Below, in pieces: positions 34,587 to 43,144 of a DNA stretch of 64,000 nt. Numbering within the stretch: the first letter of the stretch is position 1; the number at the start of each line of letters is the position of its first letter. The notes under the pieces were generated by a model. It had not been told where the DNA came from and made no database searches. It was given only the letters and a program-made list of their open reading frames with translations. The translations under genes were made by a program, and so were the position numbers. Source of the stretch: JANSXG01 sp965652425 (GTDB lineage: Bacteria > Planctomycetota > Phycisphaerae > Phycisphaerales > UBA1924); the NCBI GenBank assembly GCA_965652425.1, contig CBFGVX010000005.1:1-64000 (forward strand). Direction: 5' to 3'.

Positions 34587-34949
34587 TCACGCAGCCGACA
34601 TGAGCAGGAACAACCCGGACAGACCCAGGCCGAGAACGAAGATTCCCGCCGTCGCCTGTTCGAGCGTGTCCGTCAGGATGCGCCGGCGCCGGGGGAACAG
34701 GCGATCGGCCACGATGTACATGAACAGGAACTCTCCCGCCGCGATCGCCGCGATACCGAACCACAGCGCGGACTCACGAGGGACTTCGGGCCACGGCGAG
34801 ACCGCGAGCTTGACGCCCATCAGAATCAGGGCGATTGCCCAGAGCGTTCCGATCACCAACAGGCCGATGCGTATGAACAGATCACGGAAGCGCACAGTCT
34901 GCTCCGAGGGGGGCGTGGGATCGGGATCATTCCACAAGCCATCCACCAT
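34587..34949 (-). CDS. Small three-helix membrane protein
   Basis: The 120-residue protein has helices at about residues 28-48, 62-82 and 95-117, separated by a basic loop (RLFPRRRRILTD). It sits 83 bases before the large secreted protein on the same strand and may be the first gene of that operon. No family recognised. Confidence 0.6.
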   Translation of the reverse strand: MVDGLWNDPDPTPPSEQTVRFRDLFIRIGLLVIGTLWAIALILMGVKLAVSPWPEVPRESALWFGIAAIAAGEFLFMYIVADRLFPRRRRILTDTLEQATAGIFVLGLGLSGLFLLMSAA

Positions 34950-35084
34950 AGGTCCAGAATATCGAACCTATACCTCAAGAACCAGCACAAATGCTGGGCA
35001 TTGTTTTTAATGCCTATGAACAACGGGGATATGCTGGCGTGGTTTGACGCTTCGTGCCGCACGCTGATAGGTTTTCGAGTTCTG

Positions 35085-35123
35085 CCGCCCGAAAGGCGGT
35101 TTCTGAAACCGGTCTGACCGGTT
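35085..35123 (+). promoter_or_regulatory. Two adjacent perfect hairpins in a gene leader
   Basis: CCGCC/GGCGG (35085-35099, loop CGAAA) and AACCGGT/ACCGGTT (35107-35123, loop CTG) lie one after the other, 70 bases before the secreted protein gene. No T-run follows the second. The rest of the 243-bp gap between divergent genes shows no gene. Confidence 0.4.
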
Positions 35124-35192
35124 CTGCGTAGTGTTCCCCCAATGCCCGCCCGTTCTGAGGCGGTATACACCGTCTGCCCGGTGCTGCTCCTG

Positions 35193-36374
35193 ATGCACCG
35201 GCCATCAGTTTGGAACCGATCCGTGGCGAAAACCGCAAAGTTCTGTTCGATCGTGACCGCTGGTCGCACCTCTCTGAGTCGCTCGGCGCGAACCCTCGCC
35301 TTGGGCGGAGCGTGCCTGATGATGCTCGCGGCCAGCGCCCCGGCGTTCTCGCAAACCCTGCCCCCGGTCACCACAGAACGGCTGAGCACCTCGCAGCAGT
35401 CTCAGGTCCGCGAGTATGTCGAAACCCGTCTCCAGACACTGGAAACCGCCGACCCGTCGAGCGCCGAGGCGACTCGGGCTCGCCGGGAACTGATCGACCC
35501 CATGCGAAACCGCGACACCTCCGTCGCGATGCGCCAGGCCTTCGCCGAAGCGGCGCAGCAGCGCCTGCGGGCCATGGCCGGTTCTGACAACGACCAGAGG
35601 GCCGTCAGCGCCCTGCTCATCGCGGGCAACATCGGCGATCGCCAGAGCGTGGCGATCCTCGAAATCGGCCTCTCTGACGAACGCGAAGTGGTTCAGATCG
35701 GGGCCGCCGCGGGTGCGAAAGCCATGCTGCGTGTCATCGATGGGCGCCTCGGCGGAGCGCAGGCCGATCGTCAGAGCCAGATCCAGCAGCTCCTCGCCGA
35801 TCAACTCGCGATCACCCGTAGCGGCCATGTGGCCCAGAGTCTGATCGGGGCGTTGACCGCCCTCCCGGAAAACCCGGCGTTCATGACGGTCTCCAGCGGG
35901 CATATCGCCAGCGAGATGGCCAGGCAGTCCACCACCCGCCGCCAGGTCCAGTCCGGACAGGCCCTGGACAACGGTTGGGCCGGTGCTCTCGAACGCTCGA
36001 TCGCCGCTCAGCTCGCATACCTGCGTTCCGTGGCCATTTCCGGTGCGGATATCAGCCGCGAGACCCAGAGCCAGGCCGCGAAAATCGCGGGCGTTGCCCT
36101 CTCGCTCGTCCGGGATCGTCTCGAAGAACTGTCGGCCGATGAACAGGCTGCATTCATGACCGAACACGCGCGCCTCATCCGAGCATCGGAGACGCTCCTC
36201 GTCCTGATCGAGTCCAACCTCGCCGCCCGTACCGCGCGTCAGCAGGTCATGGGCAATCTGATCTCCGGTGAAGACGCCGACGGCTTGATCGACGCGATCA
36301 ACACCTGGGTCGGTCCGCGCGGCGTGCTGACCGGCGCACCGTTCTCGTTCCCCGCCACCGATTTCGGGAACTGA
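35193..36374 (+). CDS. Secreted helical repeat protein, unknown function
   Basis: From ATG 35193 (MHRPSVWNRSVAK) the product has 393 residues; GTG 35223 is an alternative. A hydrophobic segment at about residues 34-52 ending APAFSQ acts as a signal peptide. The mature part is helical with HEAT-like repeats (QRAVSALLIAGNIGDRQSVAILEIGLSDEREVV-type), so it is probably a periplasmic scaffold. No enzyme motif. It is followed by the opp genes 93 bases on. Confidence 0.65.
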   Translation: MHRPSVWNRSVAKTAKFCSIVTAGRTSLSRSARTLALGGACLMMLAASAPAFSQTLPPVTTERLSTSQQSQVREYVETRLQTLETADPSSAEATRARRELIDPMRNRDTSVAMRQAFAEAAQQRLRAMAGSDNDQRAVSALLIAGNIGDRQSVAILEIGLSDEREVVQIGAAAGAKAMLRVIDGRLGGAQADRQSQIQQLLADQLAITRSGHVAQSLIGALTALPENPAFMTVSSGHIASEMARQSTTRRQVQSGQALDNGWAGALERSIAAQLAYLRSVAISGADISRETQSQAAKIAGVALSLVRDRLEELSADEQAAFMTEHARLIRASETLLVLIESNLAARTARQQVMGNLISGEDADGLIDAINTWVGPRGVLTGAPFSFPATDFGN

Positions 36375-36466
36375 TCTCGGCGATCGAGCCCACCGCCGCC
36401 CCCGATTTTCCCGCTTCGGCCCGGCCCGCCCGCCGCCATCTCGCTCCCGGGCGGTAAGGTGTTGGC

Positions 36467-38308
36467 ATGTACAAGATCTTCGCGATTTTCTTCATCCTGT
36501 TCGCGATCCTCGCCGCGACGGTGATGTCCGACCGCGCGGCGCCCGAGGCCGAGCTGACCTTCATCAACCGGCAGGAATTCAACACCGTCGATCCGCAGCA
36601 GATGAGCTATCTGCACGACTTGCGCCTCAGCTACGCGATCTACGAGGGGCTGGTCCGCTGGGACAACGAGAGCGTGAACTTCGATGTCATCCCCGCCGCC
36701 GCTCGCTCGTGGACGGTCTCCGATGATTACCTGACCTACACCTTCAAGATCGAGCCCACGGCCAAGTGGTCCAACGGCGACCCGGTCCGCGCGTCCGATT
36801 TCGTCTACTCGTGGCGACGGGCGCTGCTGCCCGACTCCGCCGCGGACTACACCAAGCTGTTCTTCTCGATCAGGAACGCCGAGGCGTTTTTCAATTTCCG
36901 GGCGGATCAGCTCGATCGCTACGGAGCTCTGCCTGTTCGGGAACGCACGGCCGCCGCGGCAAGAGCCCTGTTCGATGAGGCGATGGCCTGGTTCGACGAG
37001 AATGTCGGTTTGAGAGCCCTCGACGACCACACGCTCGAGGTCACGCTGGAGCGGCCGATCAGCTACTTCCTCGACCTGTGCGCCTTCGGCACCTTCAACC
37101 CGGTCCATCCGCCGACGCTCGAAGCGCACACGCGCATCGACTCCGCCTCGGGCGCGCTCCGCTTTGACAGCGCGTGGACCAAGCCCGGGCGCATCGTGAC
37201 CAACGGGCCGTACATCCCCACCATCTGGCGCTTCAAGCGCGAGATGTTCCTCGAGCAGAACCCGCACTACTGGAATCCCGAGATCGTCCGGTCCAAGACC
37301 GTCAAGATCCTGTCGATCAACGACCCGAACACCAGCGTGCTCGCGTACCAGACCGGCCTCGCCGACTGGAACACCGATGTGACGGTGGACTTCATCGGCG
37401 ACATGCTCGTGGAGAAGGCCGCGGGCGAGTTCCCCGACATCCAGGCCTTCTCGACCTTCGGAACCTACTTCTGGTCGTTCAACTGCACACCCTCGCTCCC
37501 GGGAGGACGGCCCAACCCGTTCTACGATGCCCGCGTCCGGCGAGCGTTCACGATGGCCCTCGACAAGACCGCCATCGTCGAGAATGTGAAGCGCAGCGGC
37601 GAGAAGGTCGCCAATCTGTTCATCCCGCCGGGCTCCATACCCGGCTTCGACAGCCCGCCGGGGCTGCCCCACGATCCCGCAGCAGCCCGGGCGCTGATGG
37701 CCGAGGCCGGCTGGGTCGATCGCGACGGCGACGGCGTGCCCGAAAACGCGCGCGGCGAGCCGTTCCCGACCGTGGAGCTGCTCTACTCCACCGGCTCCTA
37801 CCACGACAAGATCGGGCTGGCGATGGGCGGCATGTGGAAGCGCGAACTCGGCGTCAACACCAAGCTCGTCGGCAAGGAACTCAAGGTCTATCGCGATGAC
37901 CTGAATGTCCAGAACTTCATGATCGCGCGCGGCGGATGGTTCGGCGATTACGGCGATCCGACCACCTTCCTCGACCTGCACAAAACCGGCAACGGCAACA
38001 ACGATCGGGGCTACTCGGATCCCGTCTTCGACGAACTGCTCGAACGCGCCTCGGTCACCGTCGATCCGGAAGAGCGCATGGCCATCCTCGAGGAGGCCGA
38101 GCGCTACACCATCATGGAGACCGCGCCGATCCTGCCGGTCTGGCACTACAACTACTACTACCTCTACAAGCCGCCGGTCGATGAAGACGGTCGGCCAAAC
38201 CCCGGCGGGCTCGAGGGTATCTCCGATCACCCCCGCCTGGTTCAGTATGTCTGGAAACTGCGCGTGGTCACCGAAGAAGACCTCGAAGCGTGGGAGGCCG
38301 CACAATGA
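36467..38308 (+). CDS. oppA: Oligopeptide ABC transporter substrate-binding protein
   Basis: The 613-residue protein begins with a hydrophobic signal or anchor (KIFAIFFILFAILAATVM) and is a family 5 solute-binding protein: LTYTFKIEPTAKWSNGDPV, ASDFVYSWRRAL, DDHTLEVTLERP, FYDARVRRAFTMALDK and PVWHYNYYYLYKP are the characteristic OppA blocks. It binds peptides outside the membrane and hands them to the permease. It overlaps the permease gene by four bases. Confidence 0.92.
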   Translation: MYKIFAIFFILFAILAATVMSDRAAPEAELTFINRQEFNTVDPQQMSYLHDLRLSYAIYEGLVRWDNESVNFDVIPAAARSWTVSDDYLTYTFKIEPTAKWSNGDPVRASDFVYSWRRALLPDSAADYTKLFFSIRNAEAFFNFRADQLDRYGALPVRERTAAAARALFDEAMAWFDENVGLRALDDHTLEVTLERPISYFLDLCAFGTFNPVHPPTLEAHTRIDSASGALRFDSAWTKPGRIVTNGPYIPTIWRFKREMFLEQNPHYWNPEIVRSKTVKILSINDPNTSVLAYQTGLADWNTDVTVDFIGDMLVEKAAGEFPDIQAFSTFGTYFWSFNCTPSLPGGRPNPFYDARVRRAFTMALDKTAIVENVKRSGEKVANLFIPPGSIPGFDSPPGLPHDPAAARALMAEAGWVDRDGDGVPENARGEPFPTVELLYSTGSYHDKIGLAMGGMWKRELGVNTKLVGKELKVYRDDLNVQNFMIARGGWFGDYGDPTTFLDLHKTGNGNNDRGYSDPVFDELLERASVTVDPEERMAILEEAERYTIMETAPILPVWHYNYYYLYKPPVDEDGRPNPGGLEGISDHPRLVQYVWKLRVVTEEDLEAWEAAQ

Positions 38309-39276
38309 TCTCGATGATCCTGCGTCGGCTGGCCGTCCTGCCCCTGATCCTTCTGGTGATCTACACCGTCACCTTCCTGCTGGCGTGGTCGCTCCCGGGC
38401 GAGGCCGCGCTGAGCAACGACGACGGTCGTGAGCCGCCCCAGGCCGTGCTCGACGCGATCAAAGCCCAGTACAACCTCGACAGCGCACCGAAGTTCTACG
38501 CGCAGTACCTCTACAACGCCTCCGGCGCGCACTGGATCGTCGATCGGCTCAACGGCGGCGAGGTCACCCAGAACACTTTCTTCGACCTCGGCCCCTCGTT
38601 CCGCAACGCGGACTGGAGCGTGAACGAGATCATCGCCGACTCCCTGCCCGTCTCCATCGTGCTCGGGCTGAGCGCGATCTTCATGGCCGTGGTCATCGGG
38701 CTGATCGCGGGCATGGTCGGCGCGGTCAAACCCAACTCCGCCGCCGACCTCGGCACGCTGGTCATCGCGCTCGTCGGCATCAGTCTGCCCAGCTTCGTCA
38801 TCGGCACCGTGCTGCTGATCGTGTTCCCGGTGTGGCTCGGCATCGGCAGCGTCGGCAAGTGGGGGGGCATCGGCGACATCTTCCTGCCCGCCTTCTCGCT
38901 CAGTCTGCCCTTCGCGGCATACATCGCCCGGCTCACGCGAATGGGCATGATCGATGTCCTGAGCGCCGATTACATCCGCACCGCCGCGGCGAAGGGCGTC
39001 TCCCGCCGCCAGGTCATCCTCAAGCACGCGCTCAAGAACGCGTTCCTGCCCGTCCTGAGCTACCTCGGCCCGGCGACCGCGTTCGCTATGACCGGCTCGT
39101 TCGTGGTCGAGCGGGTCTTCAACATCCCCGGCATGGGCCAGCACTTCGTCGACGCGGTGCAGGCCAAGGACCTGTTCCTGATCATGGGCGTGACGCTGGT
39201 CTTCGCGACCATCCTGATCCTTCTGAATCTGGTGGTCGATGTGCTGTACCGCTGGGTGGATCCCCGCATCGCCTGA
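38305..39276 (+). CDS. oppB: Oligopeptide ABC transporter permease
   Basis: The 323-residue integral membrane protein has six helices and the permease EAA-loop (AAAKGVSRRQVILKHALKNA), as in OppB/DppB. Helices at about residues 8-28, 110-130, 145-165, 185-210, 245-265 and 290-312. It starts at the ATGA overlap with oppA; the frame extension to 38290 is not needed. No oppC, oppD or oppF follows in the window, so the ATP-binding subunits and second permease must come from another locus or the transporter is incomplete. Confidence 0.92.
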   Translation: MISMILRRLAVLPLILLVIYTVTFLLAWSLPGEAALSNDDGREPPQAVLDAIKAQYNLDSAPKFYAQYLYNASGAHWIVDRLNGGEVTQNTFFDLGPSFRNADWSVNEIIADSLPVSIVLGLSAIFMAVVIGLIAGMVGAVKPNSAADLGTLVIALVGISLPSFVIGTVLLIVFPVWLGIGSVGKWGGIGDIFLPAFSLSLPFAAYIARLTRMGMIDVLSADYIRTAAAKGVSRRQVILKHALKNAFLPVLSYLGPATAFAMTGSFVVERVFNIPGMGQHFVDAVQAKDLFLIMGVTLVFATILILLNLVVDVLYRWVDPRIA

Positions 39277-39294
39277 GATCGGCGGTTCACCGAA

Positions 39295-39582
39295 TTACTC
39301 GTCGGGGTGGTATCCCGCCTGCCGCTTGGATTCCTCCAGCTCGGCCCGGTTCCCGGCCGAGTGGGGCGGCAGTTCGAGCGGGTCGCTCGCTCCCTGCTCC
39401 GTGCCGCCGGTCTCGACGATGCCCACCCGCCGCTCGAGGTCGGCGATCCGCCTGTTCAGCCGGTCGATCAGCGTGTACGCCCGGGCGAGTTCGCCCGAGA
39501 GCTGTTCCACGGTGTGCTCCGTGAACCCGGTTCGCTCTTCAAGGCGGATCAGCCGATCGTGCTCGTCTCTCGGAGTATTCAT
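39295..39582 (-). CDS. slyX: SlyX-like coiled-coil protein
   Basis: From ATG 39582 (MNTPRDEHDRL) the 95-residue protein has the SlyX pattern: RLIRLEERTGFTEHTVEQL, then a helix with LARAYTLIDRLNRRIADLERRV, and a tail with PPHSA where SlyX has PPHY. It forms a coiled coil; its role is unknown. A TTG and a GTG lie three and nine bases upstream. Confidence 0.75.
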   Translation of the reverse strand: MNTPRDEHDRLIRLEERTGFTEHTVEQLSGELARAYTLIDRLNRRIADLERRVGIVETGGTEQGASDPLELPPHSAGNRAELEESKRQAGYHPDE

Positions 39583-39649
39583 CACAACCAAAGGGTAGCG
39601 TGAGAACGGGTGGTGCGTCCCGACTCGCTCTCGGATACCGTTTCGCCCA

Positions 39650-40387
39650 ATGAACGATTGCAGAACATCGATTCGTGTGAGCGTGTGGTCCGCCGCAGCG
39701 GCCCTGATCGCCTGTTGCCCCGCCTATGCGGCGACGAGCAGACCCGCGTTTTCGCTGGCGATGGCGGATTCGCTCGCCCTCGGAGCGATGGCGAACCAGC
39801 CCGCGCCCTCCACCGAACAGTCGGTTCCGACCTCCGCTGATGCGCAGAGCGAAGACCAGGCACCCGGCACCGGCCGCGACATACCCGTCTTCGGGGCCAA
39901 GGGCAGCGAGTGGTGGAGCGTCTCCGCCAGCGGCATGGCCGATGACGACGACAACCGCGATTACAGCGTTCGCCTGGGCTACCACCACTTCCTCGCCGAA
40001 GATTTCGAGATCAACGCCGCGATCACCGGCTGGTACCACGACCAGCCCAACGAGAACGAGTATTCCGGCAGCTTCGACCTGGGCTTCCGCTACCACTTCC
40101 TCTGCGATGAGCAGAACAAGGACTGGACCGTGTACGCCGATGTCGGCATCGGTGTCATGCTCTCCAGCGGCGAGGTTCCCGAAGGCGGCACCGATTTCAA
40201 CTTCACCCCCCGCGTCGGACTCGGCATGACGATGCGCCTCCCCGACCAGTTCGGCGGGGCAGCAGGCGGCCGGCTGGACCTCGGCGCCGGGTGGCAGCAC
40301 TATTCCAACGCCTCCATCTCCGGCTCCGATGACAATCCGGCCCGCGATTCGTTCCAGTTCCGCGCCGGGGTGATGTTCCCCTTCTGA
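39650..40387 (+). CDS. PagL-like lipid A 3-O-deacylase (outer membrane barrel)
   Basis: The 245-residue protein has a signal peptide (about residues 1-28, ending CCPAYA), a low-complexity linker and a barrel-like domain of alternating strands. The final part, GWQHYSNASI ... NPARDSFQFRAGVMFPF, carries the PagL His-Ser pair and the terminal Phe of outer membrane proteins. PagL removes a 3-O acyl chain from lipid A. The linker is unusual for PagL. It is followed 19 bases later by the DUF368 gene. Confidence 0.72.
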   Translation: MNDCRTSIRVSVWSAAAALIACCPAYAATSRPAFSLAMADSLALGAMANQPAPSTEQSVPTSADAQSEDQAPGTGRDIPVFGAKGSEWWSVSASGMADDDDNRDYSVRLGYHHFLAEDFEINAAITGWYHDQPNENEYSGSFDLGFRYHFLCDEQNKDWTVYADVGIGVMLSSGEVPEGGTDFNFTPRVGLGMTMRLPDQFGGAAGGRLDLGAGWQHYSNASISGSDDNPARDSFQFRAGVMFPF

Positions 40388-40405
40388 GCCGCCGATCAAC
40401 CAGCC

Positions 40406-41449
40406 ATGACCACCCCGCCCCGCGACCACAACAACCCGCAATCGTCTGAGCCCGATCTCCGCCCGCACGGCCCGGTCTACGGCCTCGCGATCCGAGGCGG
40501 TCTCGGCGGCACGCTCATGGGCCTCGCCAACCTCGTCCCCGGCATCTCCGGCGGCACCATGCTGCTCGCCTCCGGTGTCTACCAGCCGTTCGTCAACGCC
40601 ATCGCCGAACTGAGTACCCTCAAGTTCCGCCTCCGCTCGATCGTGCTGCTCGGCAGCATCGTCGTTGCGGCGGCCCTGGCGATCGTGCTGCTCGCCGGAC
40701 CGGTCAAGGATCTGGTCGTCACGCAGCGATGGATCGCCTACAGCGTGTTCATCGGCTTGACCCTCGGCGGTGTGCCGCTGATCTGGGCGATGATCCGCGA
40801 GGCCCGTCGAGAGCGGAACGCGAAGCCCGTCTCACCGGCCGTCGGAGCGATCATCGGCATCGCCGCGATGGTCGCCATGGTCCTTTTCAAGGGCGAGGGC
40901 GCTGCTTCGACGAATTTCTTCATGCTGCTGCTCGCCGGTCTCGCCGGAGCAAGCGCGATGGTGCTCCCCGGCCTTTCCGGCGGCTACCTGCTGCTCGTGC
41001 TCGGGCAGTATGTGCCGATCCTGGCATCCATCGACCGATCGTTCGACGCATTGAAAGCGTTTGACCTCGGTGCGCTATTCGCAGAGTGGGTCGTGATTCT
41101 TCCTGTCGGTATCGGTGTCCTGCTCGGCGTGGTGGGCGTGAGCAACCTCGTGAAGTTCATGCTCCAGCGATTCGAGGGGCTGACCCTCGGCGTGCTGCTC
41201 GGCCTGCTGCTCGGTTCCGTGCTGGGGCTGTGGCCATTCCAGCGCGGCGTCCCACCCGAGATCGGCAGCGTCTTCAAAGGCCAGACCGTGACCGAGGAAC
41301 TGAGCCAGCTCATCGCCGCCGAAGACTGGCCGCTCGAGTTCTTTCAGCCCACCGTCGGCCAGGTCGTCTGGGCGATCGTGCTGATCGTCGCCGGCTTCGC
41401 GCTCACGATGGGCATCGCACGGCTCGGCGAGCGACTCAAGCGGGATTGA
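40406..41449 (+). CDS. DUF368 membrane protein (PopT-like undecaprenyl phosphate carrier)
   Basis: The 347-residue protein has about nine membrane helices and the DUF368 signature GLANLVPGISGGTMLLASGVY, a second related half with ASAMVLPGLSGGYLLLVLGQY, and a long charged tail. DUF368 proteins (PopT) have been shown to recycle undecaprenyl phosphate across the membrane in other bacteria. It therefore joins the neighbouring PagL-like gene in envelope work. Its end overlaps the convergent zinc-ribbon gene. Confidence 0.85.
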   Translation: MTTPPRDHNNPQSSEPDLRPHGPVYGLAIRGGLGGTLMGLANLVPGISGGTMLLASGVYQPFVNAIAELSTLKFRLRSIVLLGSIVVAAALAIVLLAGPVKDLVVTQRWIAYSVFIGLTLGGVPLIWAMIREARRERNAKPVSPAVGAIIGIAAMVAMVLFKGEGAASTNFFMLLLAGLAGASAMVLPGLSGGYLLLVLGQYVPILASIDRSFDALKAFDLGALFAEWVVILPVGIGVLLGVVGVSNLVKFMLQRFEGLTLGVLLGLLLGSVLGLWPFQRGVPPEIGSVFKGQTVTEELSQLIAAEDWPLEFFQPTVGQVVWAIVLIVAGFALTMGIARLGERLKRD

Positions 41450-41882
41450 TCCCCGCCTCGCGCTGCTCGCGATCGGCCATGTACACCTGCATCCGAAGTT
41501 CCTGAACACACAGACTCAACCGACCGCCGCACTCCGGGCAGGTCAGCTCGTGCGTGCCGACCAGGTCGTACCCGCAGCGGTTGCAGGGCACGCGCGAGCC
41601 GGAGGGCTTGGCCAGCGCGAGAATCGCTCCAACCAGCAGCATGATGAACACATACGCACCGCTGAGCAGGTGCAGCACGCTCCCGAACCCGATCAGGTTC
41701 TGGATGAAGAAATTCCCGGAGATGTCCCCCGCGTTCGGCGACCTCGACATGACGCTCAGCACGCTCGTGGCCACCAGCAGCGGGACCGGCGAGATCAGCA
41801 GAATCACCCCCGCCTGCCACCGGCGCCGGAACCGCCACACGGCGATCCAGACCAACGCGAGATAGGCAACAGGAACAAACAA
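41436..41882 (-). CDS. Zinc-ribbon membrane protein, probably frameshifted at its N-terminus
   Basis: The 148-residue frame starts at a TTG inside a hydrophobic stretch (LFVPVAYLALVW), which is unusual. Upstream, an ATG at 41925 opens MTQPSDSILSVIAP in another frame that would join this frame if one base were missing in the run of five C (minus strand; 41884-41888). The joined protein would begin MTQPSDSILSVIAPLFVP and be natural. So either a sequencing error or a real frameshift splits the gene. It has three membrane helices and a C-terminal zinc ribbon (CNRCGYDLVG ... CPECGGRL). Confidence 0.6.
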   Translation of the reverse strand: MFVPVAYLALVWIAVWRFRRRWQAGVILLISPVPLLVATSVLSVMSRSPNAGDISGNFFIQNLIGFGSVLHLLSGAYVFIMLLVGAILALAKPSGSRVPCNRCGYDLVGTHELTCPECGGRLSLCVQELRMQVYMADREQREAGINPA

Positions 41883-42065
41883 CGGGGGCGATCACCGAAA
41901 GAATGGAATCGGATGGCTGGGTCATCAGGCCGACAGCCGTCGCAATTCTACGCACCGACCGAGCCGCGACGACCGCTCCGCCCGCATCCGCGGGGAGATG
42001 AGTATCGTGGTACCGGCTCCCCGCCCCATGCGGGGCCTCAGTTCCGCTTTCTCAAGGCCAGCCCC

Positions 42066-42545
42066 GTGTTCAACCCGCCTCCCAACAGCAAGAACAGCGG
42101 TGTGAACTGGAGCGTCGTTGCCATCGGCTTCGAGTTCGCCGCGGCGATCTGTGGCTTTGCCGCCATCGGTTACCTGATCGACCGCTGGCAGGGCACCCAG
42201 CCACGGTGGACCCTGATCATGCTGCTCCTGGGATTCATCGGCGGCTCCTACAACCTCTACAAGGAGATCAGGAAAATCCAGTCCGGGACTTTCCGCCGCC
42301 AAGTCCGCAAGGATTCCGGCAAGGTGGACCCCAAAGCGGCATCCGCTGAGGTCGCCGCCAAGCGCGGGCGCCCCCGACCGACCGGCAAGGTGAACCTCTT
42401 CAGCCATCAGGACATCGACCTCGAAGAACTCGATGAGGTCGAACTCGACTGGCCCGAAGAGGAGCGAGATCAGGTGGAGGAAGAACTCCGCCGCGCACAG
42501 CAGGACCGAGATACGGATACGGAAGGTGAGAAACCCCAGTCATGA
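42066..42545 (+). CDS. atpZ: AtpZ-like ATP synthase accessory protein
   Basis: The 159-residue protein starts at GTG 42066 (AAGG seven bases upstream); the same frame is open to 41550 and an ATG at 41913 is a possible start. Two membrane helices (GFEFAAAICGFAAIGYLIDRW and LIMLLLGFIGGSYNLY) match the AtpZ/ATPase gene 1 family. The long acidic tail (DLEELDEVELDWPEEE) is unusual. It opens the ATP synthase operon and overlaps the next gene by four bases. Confidence 0.75.
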   Translation: MFNPPPNSKNSGVNWSVVAIGFEFAAAICGFAAIGYLIDRWQGTQPRWTLIMLLLGFIGGSYNLYKEIRKIQSGTFRRQVRKDSGKVDPKAASAEVAAKRGRPRPTGKVNLFSHQDIDLEELDEVELDWPEEERDQVEEELRRAQQDRDTDTEGEKPQS

Positions 42546-43000
42546 CCAGAGATCGCAAGCCCATGCCGGTCCTGCCGGAACTCAAGCTGCCTCTGGGGCC
42601 GTGGCTTTGTGCTGCCCCCTTGGCCTGCCTCGTCGTTGGGGGTGTCGGCTACGGCGTATCCCTCGCGATCGGGGTTGATCAGCCCATCGGCGGGCTCTGG
42701 GGAGGGGTCGCGGCGGCGCTGGGCATGCTCATCGCCGCTCTCGCGGTGCTCCCGTGGATCCCTCGCCCGCTCAACGAATGGGCCAACCTGCTTTTGGGTG
42801 GGCAATTGTTCGGCTTCATGGCCGTGCTCGGCTCCGGCTTCGTCATGTGGAAGGCCACCGGCACCAACGCCACCCCGCTCGGACTGACCGGCGCGGCGGC
42901 GTTCCTGGTTGCCCAAATGGTGCAGGTCAGCGTCTTCCAGGCGGCTTCGAGGCCCATCGAGAAGCGGCTGCGCGAAGAAGGCGTCCCCAAGGCCGGCTGA
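42542..43000 (+). CDS. AtpI-like four-helix membrane protein
   Basis: The 152-residue protein has four membrane helices (about residues 19-40, 48-70, 77-100 and 109-130) and lies where atpI is in standard operons, between the atpZ-like gene and atpB. The sequence resembles the ATP synthase I family only weakly. It starts in an ATGA overlap with the upstream gene. AtpI helps assemble the c-ring, so a similar role is possible. Confidence 0.65.
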   Translation: MTRDRKPMPVLPELKLPLGPWLCAAPLACLVVGGVGYGVSLAIGVDQPIGGLWGGVAAALGMLIAALAVLPWIPRPLNEWANLLLGGQLFGFMAVLGSGFVMWKATGTNATPLGLTGAAAFLVAQMVQVSVFQAASRPIEKRLREEGVPKAG

Positions 43001-43144
43001 ACCGCTCCGGATTTTGATTTCGTCGCGCTCAAATCCAGCACAGCGCGGCGAATCTCTATACATTATGCCCCCGCGCGGGACCGCCCCGCGTGTTCCCCGC
43101 AGACCCGTTTCGACCGGTTCCAGCGCCGCCACGCGTCGCCCGGA

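Noticed and set aside
36239..38305. 688-codon open frame on the minus strand over oppA
   Set aside because: It is the mirror of oppA codons; no start signal and no domain-like sequence.
41550..42065. N-terminal extension of the AtpZ-like frame
   Set aside because: The upstream 172 codons are Arg/Pro-rich, overlap the minus-strand zinc-ribbon gene and lie before the AtpZ-like sequence. A start at ATG 41913 remains possible.
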